Shown in pieces: positions 33,522 to 41,951 of a stretch of 64,000 bases of DNA. The DNA lies in the NCBI GenBank assembly GCA_040384465.1, contig JAZKJF010000003.1:186001-250000 (forward strand), written 5' to 3'. The translations under genes were made by a program, and so were the position numbers. Positions within the stretch are counted from its first letter, which is position 1. Each line of letters starts with the position of its first letter. Below the pieces are notes generated by a model. That model was not told the DNA's origin and did no database searches. It was given only the letters and a program-made list of their open reading frames with translations. This DNA is from UBA5078 sp040384465 (GTDB lineage Bacteria; Pseudomonadota; Gammaproteobacteria; Pseudomonadales; Pseudohongiellaceae).

Positions 33522-34241
33522 ATGAGACGTACAGTCAAATCCATCGTGGTACTCACCGGCGCGGGTATATCTGCGGAATCGGGCATCAGTACATTTCGAG
33601 CCAGCGACGGCCTCTGGGAAAATCACCGCATCGAGGATGTCGCGACTCCCGAAGGTTTCGAGCGCAACCCCCAGCTGGTCCACCACTTCTACAATCAACG
33701 CCGCCGCCAGTTGTTACAGGAAGAGATGCGCCCCAACGCTGCGCATTTTGCGCTGGCAAAACTGGAACGTGAATTTCCAGGCGAGGTACTCGTCGTCACC
33801 CAGAACGTGGACAACCTGCACGAGCGTGCCGGTAGCCGTAAACTGCTGCACATGCATGGCGAATTGTTGAAGATGCGCTGCGTCGCAACCAATCTGGTTT
33901 TCGATGTGCAGGAAGACCTTGGTTTCGACACGTTGTGCCGTTGCTGTCAAACCCCTGGCAATCTGCGCCCCCACATAGTCTGGTTCGGAGAAATTCCGCT
34001 GCACATGCCGCAGATCACCCGCACACTGGAGAGCTGCGACCTGTTCCTTTCCATCGGCACCTCGGGCAATGTCTACCCTGCTTCCGGCTTCTATCAAACG
34101 GCGAAGCTCCATCACGCACACACCGTGGAACTGAACCTCGAACAGACCCGCTCCAGTTTCGATGAGCATCTCTATGGTCGGGCCTCAGTCCTTGTCCCGG
34201 ACTATGTGGAGCAATTGCTCTGCTCGGTGCAGGCGCCGTGA
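33522..34241 (+). CDS. cobB: CobB, NAD-dependent sirtuin deacylase
   Basis: A 239-residue sirtuin that removes acyl groups from protein lysines using NAD+. The NAD motif is LTGAGISAESGI and the catalytic His is in MHGELLKMRC. The zinc site is reduced, as in E. coli CobB: one Cys near RCVATN and a CRCC cluster. FYNQRRRQ keeps the Tyr and Arg of the desuccinylase-capable class III enzymes. The ATG at 33522 matches the E. coli-like start, but no clear ribosome-binding site precedes it. It is divergent from bcp and convergent with the thioesterase gene. Confidence 0.94.
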   Translation: MRRTVKSIVVLTGAGISAESGISTFRASDGLWENHRIEDVATPEGFERNPQLVHHFYNQRRRQLLQEEMRPNAAHFALAKLEREFPGEVLVVTQNVDNLHERAGSRKLLHMHGELLKMRCVATNLVFDVQEDLGFDTLCRCCQTPGNLRPHIVWFGEIPLHMPQITRTLESCDLFLSIGTSGNVYPASGFYQTAKLHHAHTVELNLEQTRSSFDEHLYGRASVLVPDYVEQLLCSVQAP

Positions 34242-34260
34242 ATCTCAGCATGACTCCGCA

Positions 34261-34653
34261 TCAGTCGAGCAAAACCTCCAGCGCTGCGGGGAGATAAGGT
34301 CGACCCCGTGGATTCACCGCTGTGGTGATGATGCGTGCCTCCAGCATGGTCTGCCCGCTGTCGGCATGCACGATACGCTGCACAAAGGTCAGCCGCAGGC
34401 GCGATTCCCGCTCGGTCTGCACTGTCACCAGAAAGGCGTCGCCACTACGCAGCGAACGACGATAATCCAGCTCCGCACGCACGACCACGACATTGATCTG
34501 TTGCTCGGTCAGCCGCGCAAAATTCAATCCTCGCGCTTTGAGAAACTCGTGACGAGCGTGCTCCAGATAGTTCTGATACACGGCGTTATTGACTACACCC
34601 TGCATGTCGCATTCGTAGTCACGCACTGTCATTGCTACGGTAAAAATACTCAT
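34261..34653 (-). CDS. Hotdog-fold acyl-CoA thioesterase (4HBT/YbgC type)
   Basis: A 130-residue single hotdog-domain thioesterase. The 4-hydroxybenzoyl-CoA thioesterase signature is visible as VRDYECDMQGVVNNAVYQNY followed by LEHAR. The Asp usually needed for catalysis lies in the CDMQGVVN segment. The neighbourhood gives no clue to substrate. It is divergent from the amidase gene. Confidence 0.88.
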   Translation of the reverse strand: MSIFTVAMTVRDYECDMQGVVNNAVYQNYLEHARHEFLKARGLNFARLTEQQINVVVVRAELDYRRSLRSGDAFLVTVQTERESRLRLTFVQRIVHADSGQTMLEARIITTAVNPRGRPYLPAALEVLLD

Positions 34654-34766
34654 CCCGAACCGGCTCCTTCATTCACTGACTGCGGATTCTTGGCGGGCGA
34701 TGATATCATCCCGACAAGCAGAGTTTTCATCGCTCTTTTCTTCCAGCCCCCCAAAGGATAACCGTC

Positions 34767-36383
34767 ATGCGACTGCTCTCGCCCACCACGCTTCAGTCGA
34801 TCAGATTGGCGCCGCTGCCGGTACGCCTTCTGCAGAAACTCCTTTTGCTGACACTCCTTATGCTGACGCTTGGCGCCTGTCAGAGTGGCAGTGACACCAA
34901 TACGACAGATCCGCTGGAAGAAGCGGACGTGGCCAGCCTGCAGGCCGCGATGAACGCCGGAGAGCTGACAGCCGTCGCGCTGGTCACGCACTACCAGCAA
35001 CGGATTGCAGCTCTCGACCCCCAGTTGCACGCGATCCTCGAACTCAATCCCGATGCTCTCGATATCGCACGCGTGCTCGATGCCGAACGTGCGGCCGGGC
35101 AGGTACGCTCCCCTCTGCATGGCATTCCCGTGCTGCTCAAGGACAACATCGACACCGCTGACAACATGCACACCACGGCCGGCAGTCTGGCCCTGCTGGA
35201 TGCGCCGACTCCGGCACGGGACGCCTTTCTGGTGCAGCGTCTGCGCGACGCGGGCGCGGTGATTCTCGGCAAGACCAATATGAGCGAGTGGGCTAACTTC
35301 CGCTCGACGAGTGCTTCCAGCGGCTGGTCTGCGCGTGGAGGGCAGACACGCAATCCTTATGACTTCGAGCGCAGCCCCTGTGGGTCAAGCTCGGGCTCTG
35401 CTGTGGCAGTTGCCGCCAATCTGGCCGTGCTCGCCATTGGTACAGAAACAGACGGCTCCATCGTCTGCCCGGCGGCACACAACAGCATCGTCGGCCTTAA
35501 ACCCAGCCTGGGGCTGATCTCCCGAGTCGGCATCATCCCGATCGCGCACAGCCAGGACACTGCTGGTCCGATGACCCGCAGCGTCAGCGACGCGGCACTG
35601 CTGCTCAATGCGCTGGTCGCCGCAGACCCGGAAGACGACATCACCACCAATCCACACACCCGCGACCCGGTGGACTACACCCGTTATCTGCAAGCCGATA
35701 GCCTGCGCGGCAAGCGCATCGGGGTGATGCGTCAGGATTTCGGGCAAGACCCGGCGCTGGATGCACTCATGGAGCAACAGCTGACCATTCTGCGCACAGC
35801 GGGAGCGGAGCTGGTGGACATGGGCATTCGGGCCCGCAACGCCTTTGGGACTGCGGAAACCGAGGTGCTGTTGTTCGAATTCAAGAACGATCTGAACAAT
35901 TACCTGTATGAGCGCGGTGGGCCTCTGCAGGACCTCGCCGCTCTGATCGACTTCAACGAGGCAAATGCCACCATCGAGCTGGCAGACTTCGGACAGGAAT
36001 TGTTTCTGCTCGCGCAGGAGAAAGGTGATTTGGGCGACGGAGAATATCTGTCGGCACTGGGTATGAGCAAAGCCCTGAGCCAGACCAATATCAATTCAGC
36101 CCTGCAACAGATGGAACTGGATGCGCTGGTGGCACCGACCAACAGTGTCGGCTGGCTGGTGGATCCCAAGGGCGACAACACCGAAGGCTACATTTCCAAC
36201 TCCAGCCTGGCGGCCGTTGCCGGATATCCCAGCATCACCGTCCCGGCCGGTTACATCGACGGCTTTCCGATTGGCATCAGCTTCATCGGCGGGGAATTTT
36301 CGGAGCCACAGTTACTGGGTATGGCCTTTGCCTACGAACAGCTGACTCAGGTTCGCCAACCACCGGCAGGGCTCGAACGTTAA
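34767..36383 (+). CDS. Lipoprotein amidase (amidase signature family)
   Basis: A 538-residue amidase-signature hydrolase. The Ser-cis-Ser-Lys triad is intact: Lys in LLKDNIDT, cis-Ser in CGSSSGSAVA, and nucleophile Ser in TETDGSIVCPA. The N-terminus has a hydrophobic leader ending LTLGAC, a clear lipobox, so it is probably anchored to the outer membrane or the inner membrane's periplasmic face. This export is unusual compared with cytosolic GatA-like enzymes but is known for secreted amidases. The AAGGA ribosome-binding site supports ATG 34767. The 3' end overlaps the convergent GGDEF-EAL gene by 4 bp. Confidence 0.92.
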   Translation: MRLLSPTTLQSIRLAPLPVRLLQKLLLLTLLMLTLGACQSGSDTNTTDPLEEADVASLQAAMNAGELTAVALVTHYQQRIAALDPQLHAILELNPDALDIARVLDAERAAGQVRSPLHGIPVLLKDNIDTADNMHTTAGSLALLDAPTPARDAFLVQRLRDAGAVILGKTNMSEWANFRSTSASSGWSARGGQTRNPYDFERSPCGSSSGSAVAVAANLAVLAIGTETDGSIVCPAAHNSIVGLKPSLGLISRVGIIPIAHSQDTAGPMTRSVSDAALLLNALVAADPEDDITTNPHTRDPVDYTRYLQADSLRGKRIGVMRQDFGQDPALDALMEQQLTILRTAGAELVDMGIRARNAFGTAETEVLLFEFKNDLNNYLYERGGPLQDLAALIDFNEANATIELADFGQELFLLAQEKGDLGDGEYLSALGMSKALSQTNINSALQQMELDALVAPTNSVGWLVDPKGDNTEGYISNSSLAAVAGYPSITVPAGYIDGFPIGISFIGGEFSEPQLLGMAFAYEQLTQVRQPPAGLER

Positions 36384-38740
36384 ATCACTTCACTGCGTTT
36401 CGTCAGACAATTCTCCAGAGGCTCGGGCCGGTGCAGATGAAAACCCTGCGCGTAGTCAATGCCCAACTCCTGACAAATGGCCAGCGTCTCCGCTGTCTCC
36501 ACGTACTCGGCCACCGTCTGCAGATTCATGAGATGACCAATTTCATTGATTGAACTCACCATCGCCCTGTCGATGGCGGAACTGCGGATATTTTTGCAGA
36601 ACATACCCTCGATCTTCAGCACATCGACAGGCAGATTACGCAGATAAGTGAACGAGGACATGCCAGCACCAAAGTCATCCAACGCAAAACGACATCCCAG
36701 TTCTTTCAGCGAACGAATGAACCTGCCAGTGTAGACAAGGTTCTCGATCAGCGATGTCTCCGTGATTTCAAAACAAATACGATTGACCGGCATCTGATGA
36801 CGACTCAGCTCGGTTGACAAAAACTCCAGAAATTCCGGGTCACCTAAAGACTGTCCCGACAGGTTCACGGAGAAACAGTCAATCTCATCGAGCTGCCCCA
36901 CATGCGTGGCAAACCACGTGAAAAAATGTGTAATCACCCAGCGATCGATCTGCACCATCATGTGATAGCGCTCGGCAGCCGGTAGAAACACTCCTGGCGC
37001 TATCACCTCGCCATCTTCTCCCCGCAGACGCAACAGCACTTCGGCGTTGCAATGTGGGGCACTCGGCTCCAGACTCACAATCTTCTGGAAATACAGGCTG
37101 AAAAGATCTCTTTCGAGTGCTTCGGTGATGCGATTCACCCACAGAGTCTGCTGCAGTTGCTGGCTCAGCCGCTCATCTTGCCCGCGATGTTCATGAACAC
37201 GGTTACGTCCGGCATTCTTTGCAATCCGGCACGCGGAATCGGCAATTGTCAACGCAGCGGCGCGCGTGGTCATGCCCAGCGCATTCAGATGCACCAGCCC
37301 GATACTGGCTCCGAAAGTAAACTGGTGGTTGTCGGCTTCGAAACGAAAACTCGACACGGCCTCGCGAAGATTGCCCGCCAGTTCGCGTGCCATCACGGGG
37401 TCGCAATCCAACAAGATCACTCCGAACTCATCACCTCCAATCCTGCCCAGCACGTCGGTACTGCGCAGTTGCGCTCGCATCAGGGCGGCCAGATCCTTCA
37501 GAACAATATCACCCGCCATGTGGCCGCAACTGTCGTTGACGATCTTGAAACGATCCAGATCAAGGAACATCAGGTGGTGTGTACGCAGCCCCCCGCGCAC
37601 AGCATGCAGCGCTGCTTCCAGTTCGTACTCGAACTGGTGCCGGTTGATAAGCCCGGTCAGCGCGTCATGAGTCGCCTGCCGCACCAACGCTTTCTGACTG
37701 TGCTGCAGAGAATCCAGCAGGCCGTTGAACGCCATGCTGACAGCACTGATCTCGTCACTGCCACGCACAGGCAGTCGCTGTTTCAGATGCGCATCGTCGA
37801 GCCCCTCGACCGCCGCGCTGAGGTGCTGCAAGCGTCGCAGCACCGACTTGTCGAGGAAGAGCAGGAACCAGGCGATCAACACGATGAACATCAAGCCGCC
37901 GCCCAGACCGACGATCAGCAGCGTTCGCGAGGCTTGTTCGAAGAAGTTGCGCTGGGCTTCAATCTGCAGAATAAAGGCAGGGGTTCCCTTGTAGTCATTG
38001 AGAAGGGTGTAACTGGATAGGTGCGATTGGCTGACCGGGACAAAGCCCGAGCTGCTGGGGTCGTCGCGAATCAGCTCCAGAATGGCCAGGTTCTGATCGT
38101 CGGCCAGAAATTCGTCCAGAGGCATGATCGTGATTTCCTGCTCCACGATCCGTTCCAGTCGTGCCACCGCCGCTTCATTGTAGTGAATGGCCGCGATCAG
38201 GGAAGAGGCGCCCTGCCCGCCCTCAAAATCCAGATTGGGATGCGAACTGATCAGATGAATAGAACCATCAATGTACGCGAGCCCTTTGTGAACACTTCCG
38301 GCATATTCGTGTCTGCCCAAGCCTGAGTCCAGCACGGTGCGAACGAAAGGGGCGTTCTCATCCAGTGGAATATCCACATACTCGTCAACAGGATCGCTTT
38401 CTCGCGCCACAATCAATTGATTATCGGCCCCTACGACAACCAGTTCCCGAATATCGAAACTGCCGGAGATAGCATTAATGAACGGGTCGCGATACGGGCC
38501 CAGAGTGCGAGAGACTGCCAATTGATTGACCAAACCACTGGCGGCCCAGCCCCGGGTTACCTCGTCCAACCGCTCAATCTCCTGGTCGAGAGCATTGAGC
38601 ACTCGGTGCCGGTTCAGCTCCAGGTCCGCCTGCTCCAGCCGCTCGTAGCTGCGTAGCATCAGCAGGTAATAACCGGCAAATAGACCAAGGCAAACGAGCA
38701 TGATCACCAGCAGCTGGCCCAACACTTTATTGCGAATCAT
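36380..38740 (-). CDS. Membrane GGDEF-EAL c-di-GMP enzyme
   Basis: A 786-residue protein with two helices (about residues 10-30 and 275-297) bounding a periplasmic CHASE4-like sensor. A HAMP region, a GGDEF domain (about 345-505) and an EAL domain (about 520-775) follow. GGDEF (RIGGDEF) and its RxxD inhibitory site (RSTD) are intact. The EAL active site is EVLLR, and the DDFGAG and EITE motifs are intact, so both synthesis and hydrolysis of c-di-GMP look possible. The ATG at 38740 lies 13 bases after AGGAGG. A GTG at 38755 would sit inside that site. It follows the PAS-GGDEF gene in a probable operon. Confidence 0.92.
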   Translation of the reverse strand: MIRNKVLGQLLVIMLVCLGLFAGYYLLMLRSYERLEQADLELNRHRVLNALDQEIERLDEVTRGWAASGLVNQLAVSRTLGPYRDPFINAISGSFDIRELVVVGADNQLIVARESDPVDEYVDIPLDENAPFVRTVLDSGLGRHEYAGSVHKGLAYIDGSIHLISSHPNLDFEGGQGASSLIAAIHYNEAAVARLERIVEQEITIMPLDEFLADDQNLAILELIRDDPSSSGFVPVSQSHLSSYTLLNDYKGTPAFILQIEAQRNFFEQASRTLLIVGLGGGLMFIVLIAWFLLFLDKSVLRRLQHLSAAVEGLDDAHLKQRLPVRGSDEISAVSMAFNGLLDSLQHSQKALVRQATHDALTGLINRHQFEYELEAALHAVRGGLRTHHLMFLDLDRFKIVNDSCGHMAGDIVLKDLAALMRAQLRSTDVLGRIGGDEFGVILLDCDPVMARELAGNLREAVSSFRFEADNHQFTFGASIGLVHLNALGMTTRAAALTIADSACRIAKNAGRNRVHEHRGQDERLSQQLQQTLWVNRITEALERDLFSLYFQKIVSLEPSAPHCNAEVLLRLRGEDGEVIAPGVFLPAAERYHMMVQIDRWVITHFFTWFATHVGQLDEIDCFSVNLSGQSLGDPEFLEFLSTELSRHQMPVNRICFEITETSLIENLVYTGRFIRSLKELGCRFALDDFGAGMSSFTYLRNLPVDVLKIEGMFCKNIRSSAIDRAMVSSINEIGHLMNLQTVAEYVETAETLAICQELGIDYAQGFHLHRPEPLENCLTKRSEVI

Positions 38741-38850
38741 AGCGGCTCGATTCACCTCCTTTCTTATTATTTTTCTGTGGCAGCACCGTCAGCAGAGTTG
38801 CGGGAAATTCCCCTGCTACAGATACATCGGCCTGCGCGGCCAAGACTCCA

Positions 38851-39840
38851 TCACTCCGTCGCGTGACAGGTCGTCTGATTCCTGCCATTACGCTTGGACT
38901 GATACATGGCCTTGTCAACCTGCAGCAACCATTGCGCATGATTTTCCAGCATTTCATCATACTGACTGATCCCGATGCTGACCGTGAACTGCAGTGGCTG
39001 TCCCTGGCAATCGACCACCGCTGCGGCCAGACGCAGACGCAAACGTTCCGCAAAAACCAATGCCTGACTGATCGTCGTATCCGGAAGAATCGTGACAAAC
39101 TCTTCGCCACCATAACGGCCCGAGACATCCGTTTCACGCTGCGTCTGCAGCAGCAATTCTGCCAGCGCTCGAATCACCGCATCGCCGGCCTGATGCCCAC
39201 TGCTGTCGTTGATCTTCTTGAAATGATCGATATCAAACATCAGCAGCGATGACACCCGACCTGTGCGCTTGCAACGACGGAATTCATCCACCAGCCGTTC
39301 TTCCCAGTGGCCGCGATTGTAAAGCCCCGTCAGTCTGTCGGTGCGGCTGAGTTTTTCCAGCGCGGCATTCGCGGCTTCCAGCTCCAGTTTGTGAGTCGCG
39401 ATGTCGGTGACGTCATAGACGAGAATACAGACCTGTGAAACTTTCTTGTTGATACTGGTCAAAGGAATCAGCGTCACATTCTGGTACATGTACTCCGCTT
39501 TGCCGGTCAGAGGCCGATTGCTCTTGAAGTTGAAAAGGCGTGGCTGCTGCTCCCAGGTGGAGTAGGCACGACTGTTCAATTTGAAGACTGAATCAATTTT
39601 CTTCTTGAGCCAGCTTGCAGGCAATTCCGGAAACAGGTCGAAAAGATTGCTGCCACGTGCATCACTGGTGCGAATGGCGCTGTGATTTTCCATGAAATTG
39701 TTCCACATCTGTACGGCATGCTGCTCGTCGATCAGAATCAGCCCCACATCGACGTTCTGCAGCAACTGCATCATCAGATGCAGACTCGTCAGCTCGGAAT
39801 CTGGCTCCAGCGCCACGGCTTTATTCGGTGCAGGACTCAT
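38851..39840 (-). CDS. PAS-GGDEF diguanylate cyclase
   Basis: A 329-residue soluble protein with a PAS domain (about residues 20-130), a short helix, then a GGDEF domain (about 160-325). The active motif is GGEEF and the inhibitory site is RETD, both intact, so it should make c-di-GMP under PAS control. Its ATG overlaps the stop of the response-regulator gene upstream (ATGA), indicating translational coupling. Confidence 0.92.
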   Translation of the reverse strand: MSPAPNKAVALEPDSELTSLHLMMQLLQNVDVGLILIDEQHAVQMWNNFMENHSAIRTSDARGSNLFDLFPELPASWLKKKIDSVFKLNSRAYSTWEQQPRLFNFKSNRPLTGKAEYMYQNVTLIPLTSINKKVSQVCILVYDVTDIATHKLELEAANAALEKLSRTDRLTGLYNRGHWEERLVDEFRRCKRTGRVSSLLMFDIDHFKKINDSSGHQAGDAVIRALAELLLQTQRETDVSGRYGGEEFVTILPDTTISQALVFAERLRLRLAAAVVDCQGQPLQFTVSIGISQYDEMLENHAQWLLQVDKAMYQSKRNGRNQTTCHATE

Positions 39841-40859
39841 TGCAGCAACTCCATTCTTTCGGTCAACCGGGCTATCGAGTCATGCCCGATCAATAACAGC
39901 AGGTGACACTGAATACGTCCTTCCAGAAACTGATAATTGATCTCCACAGCGGCCACCTGACTGCTGTCCTGACGATGGCCGAGCAGGTCGGCGACTGATT
40001 TCTCGCGCCCCAGCACTACTGGAAAACTGTGATTGATATCGAGATCCAACTGTTCGCTGACACCCTGCAGGCAGGCGCCGATCAGCAAGCCAGAGAGATC
40101 AACCAGCACCCCAAGCTCCTGCTGACGATAATTGCCAGACTCCTCATGCATCAAGGAGATCAAAGGAGGAAAACTGTCGGCCCCCAGCACCAGCACCGCC
40201 TCTCCCGATATACCACTGCCGTTGAAACCATGTGAAACAGCGGTCAGCGTCTGGGAATGACGACAGCCAAGGCGATGTTTAAGCTCGCTGTACTCACAAA
40301 GATGCACCTGAGGCACGGGCAGCTGGATGAAGGTGCCGAGCAGGTCAGCAAGCTTGCTGCCGGCCTGGCCCATGGCGACGTTGACAACTTCCTGCAGTGT
40401 TTCCACGAAGTTGCAGTCCGTGTCTGTCAGCTCCCGCTGTGTTACGGGAGCAGTATCTGCAGCTTCCCGAGTTTTTTCGGAGGGGGCCGACGCGCTGACG
40501 ATACCAAAGCGGGCCAGGATGTCGCGGATACGTTCGGTACTGACAGGCTTCTGCACAAAGTCCAGCGCCCCTTTGCTGATGACGCGCCTGTAGGCATCGG
40601 CCTGAATATCACCAGACACTACCAGCACCATGGTCGGCAGGTCCTGCGCACGAATGGCATCAAGCACTTCGTAGCCATTCATCACCGGCATGTTCAAATC
40701 GAGAAACAGGACATCGGCCTTGCCGGCCTTGATGGCGGTGACGGCCTCTTCGCCATTGGCGGCGAAGCTCAATTCAATGTCCCAATCAGCGGGCAATGCG
40801 CGGGCCATCTGTTTGCGTGCGAGACTGGAGTCATCGCATATCAGTACGGGAGTTGCCAT
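39837..40859 (-). CDS. Response regulator with CheC-like phosphatase domain
   Basis: A 340-residue protein. The receiver domain (about 1-120) has phosphoacceptor Asp54 in FLDLNMPVMNG and Lys in FVQKPV. The C-terminal half resembles CheC/CheX phosphatases. One active-site helix has ExxN (EVVN) followed at the correct spacing by Pro. The second site is degenerate (DLSG), so one catalytic centre seems to remain. The likely role is dephosphorylation of its own or another receiver domain. The ATG at 40859 is chosen because the domain begins there. It is the first gene of the operon leading into the PAS-GGDEF gene. Confidence 0.88.
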   Translation of the reverse strand: MATPVLICDDSSLARKQMARALPADWDIELSFAANGEEAVTAIKAGKADVLFLDLNMPVMNGYEVLDAIRAQDLPTMVLVVSGDIQADAYRRVISKGALDFVQKPVSTERIRDILARFGIVSASAPSEKTREAADTAPVTQRELTDTDCNFVETLQEVVNVAMGQAGSKLADLLGTFIQLPVPQVHLCEYSELKHRLGCRHSQTLTAVSHGFNGSGISGEAVLVLGADSFPPLISLMHEESGNYRQQELGVLVDLSGLLIGACLQGVSEQLDLDINHSFPVVLGREKSVADLLGHRQDSSQVAAVEINYQFLEGRIQCHLLLLIGHDSIARLTERMELLQ

Positions 40860-41050
40860 GCTGTCCAACAATCAATGAATTGAAATAATCTGTTACGCAG
40901 GCTAACCGAAACCTGCAATCAGCGTCTTGCCAGAGGAGTGCCTGTCGATCAATGGCTGGTTCGGCGCGACAGGCAGATTTTTACTTTACCTGACTGAGTG
41001 AAATCACTGCAGATGTTGTGCCACTTCAAGAAGGGAAAAGGCATTGGGGC

Positions 41051-41106
41051 AAGATTTGGGGTCAGAGTAAAAATACAGCTGTATTTTTACTCTGACCCCA
41101 AATCTT
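41051..41106. repeat. Perfect 56-bp palindrome
   Basis: Two 28-bp arms (41051-41078 and 41079-41106) are perfectly complementary without a spacer. Each contains GGGGTCAGAGTAAAAAT. The last base of the right arm is also the last base of the stop codon of the gene at 41106. GGGGTCAGAGT motifs of this kind are, as far as I remember, common in gammaproteobacterial repeats linked to REP-associated transposases. No transposase gene is present here. Confidence 0.92.
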
Positions 41107-41927
41107 TATTCCACGCCGGGTTTGCGGTATTGGCCGTAGAGCAGCTCTTCGACGTACTCAACGCATTTGAATTCGATCAGCTGCATGTTCGCATCAAGAC
41201 GGCGATAGAGAGGCAGGCTGATAGTCCAGGGCTCTGTGTAGACTTCGGGGTCAGTGATGGTGGCTTCGTAGCGAATCACGTTCTCACTCTCCAGCGTGTA
41301 GCGCTCTTCCACTCGCATCTGGTAGCTGTGCCAGTTGCCGGCGCTGTCCAGCCAGGTGTCCGGCATCTGTCCAGTCACGGTAATGACCAGCGTGTCGCCT
41401 TCCCAATGACCGATATTGTGTCCCATCCAGCTGTCCACCTGAGACTCATAATCGGGCTGATCCATGTAGACCATGCGATCGGCGCCAGCAAATTCATAAG
41501 TGATCAGCGTGGTGTCAGGTGCCTGAATGATCTGGAAAGGATAGGGGAGATACGTGGCACGGGGCACACCCGGCAGATAACACTTCACGACCGGGTCCTT
41601 CGCCAGCCAGTCGGCCTGATTCTGCTGTTTGACGACCAAGGCTTCCGGTTTGTACGGAATCTTGCCACCGACGACGACTCCCATACCGCCAGGAATTGCC
41701 CCCAACGCCCCCATCTCCACCACAGGACCCGGGCGTGACGCATGCGTCTCCAGATCCCAGTGAGCGGTACCCAAGGTTTGCCAGATGCCATTAAGATCCG
41801 GCTTGCCGTCGGGGGTGCGGGGAATGGCAGCGCTTTGAGCGAAGACTGCGCCACTCGCCAGCACCGCTGACACTGTCGCCGTCAGAAACAGACTCTTTAT
41901 TGTTGTTTTCATCATTGTGGCTTTCAT
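41106..41927 (-). CDS. Secreted protein of unknown function (PDLNGIW type)
   Basis: A 273-residue exported protein (signal peptide about residues 1-30, ending VFAQ). After the leader it carries RTPDGKPDLNGIWQ, then WEGDTLVITVTG and IRYEATITDPEVYTEPWTIS. The same motifs recur in the upstream gene (41952-42962), so the two are paralogues. I recall similar exported proteins as multi-copy families in marine gammaproteobacteria, but I know no function. AAGGA precedes the ATG. Confidence 0.82.
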   Translation of the reverse strand: MKATMMKTTIKSLFLTATVSAVLASGAVFAQSAAIPRTPDGKPDLNGIWQTLGTAHWDLETHASRPGPVVEMGALGAIPGGMGVVVGGKIPYKPEALVVKQQNQADWLAKDPVVKCYLPGVPRATYLPYPFQIIQAPDTTLITYEFAGADRMVYMDQPDYESQVDSWMGHNIGHWEGDTLVITVTGQMPDTWLDSAGNWHSYQMRVEERYTLESENVIRYEATITDPEVYTEPWTISLPLYRRLDANMQLIEFKCVEYVEELLYGQYRKPGVE

Positions 41928-41951
41928 GAACTATCCTTTTCTGATGGTGAC

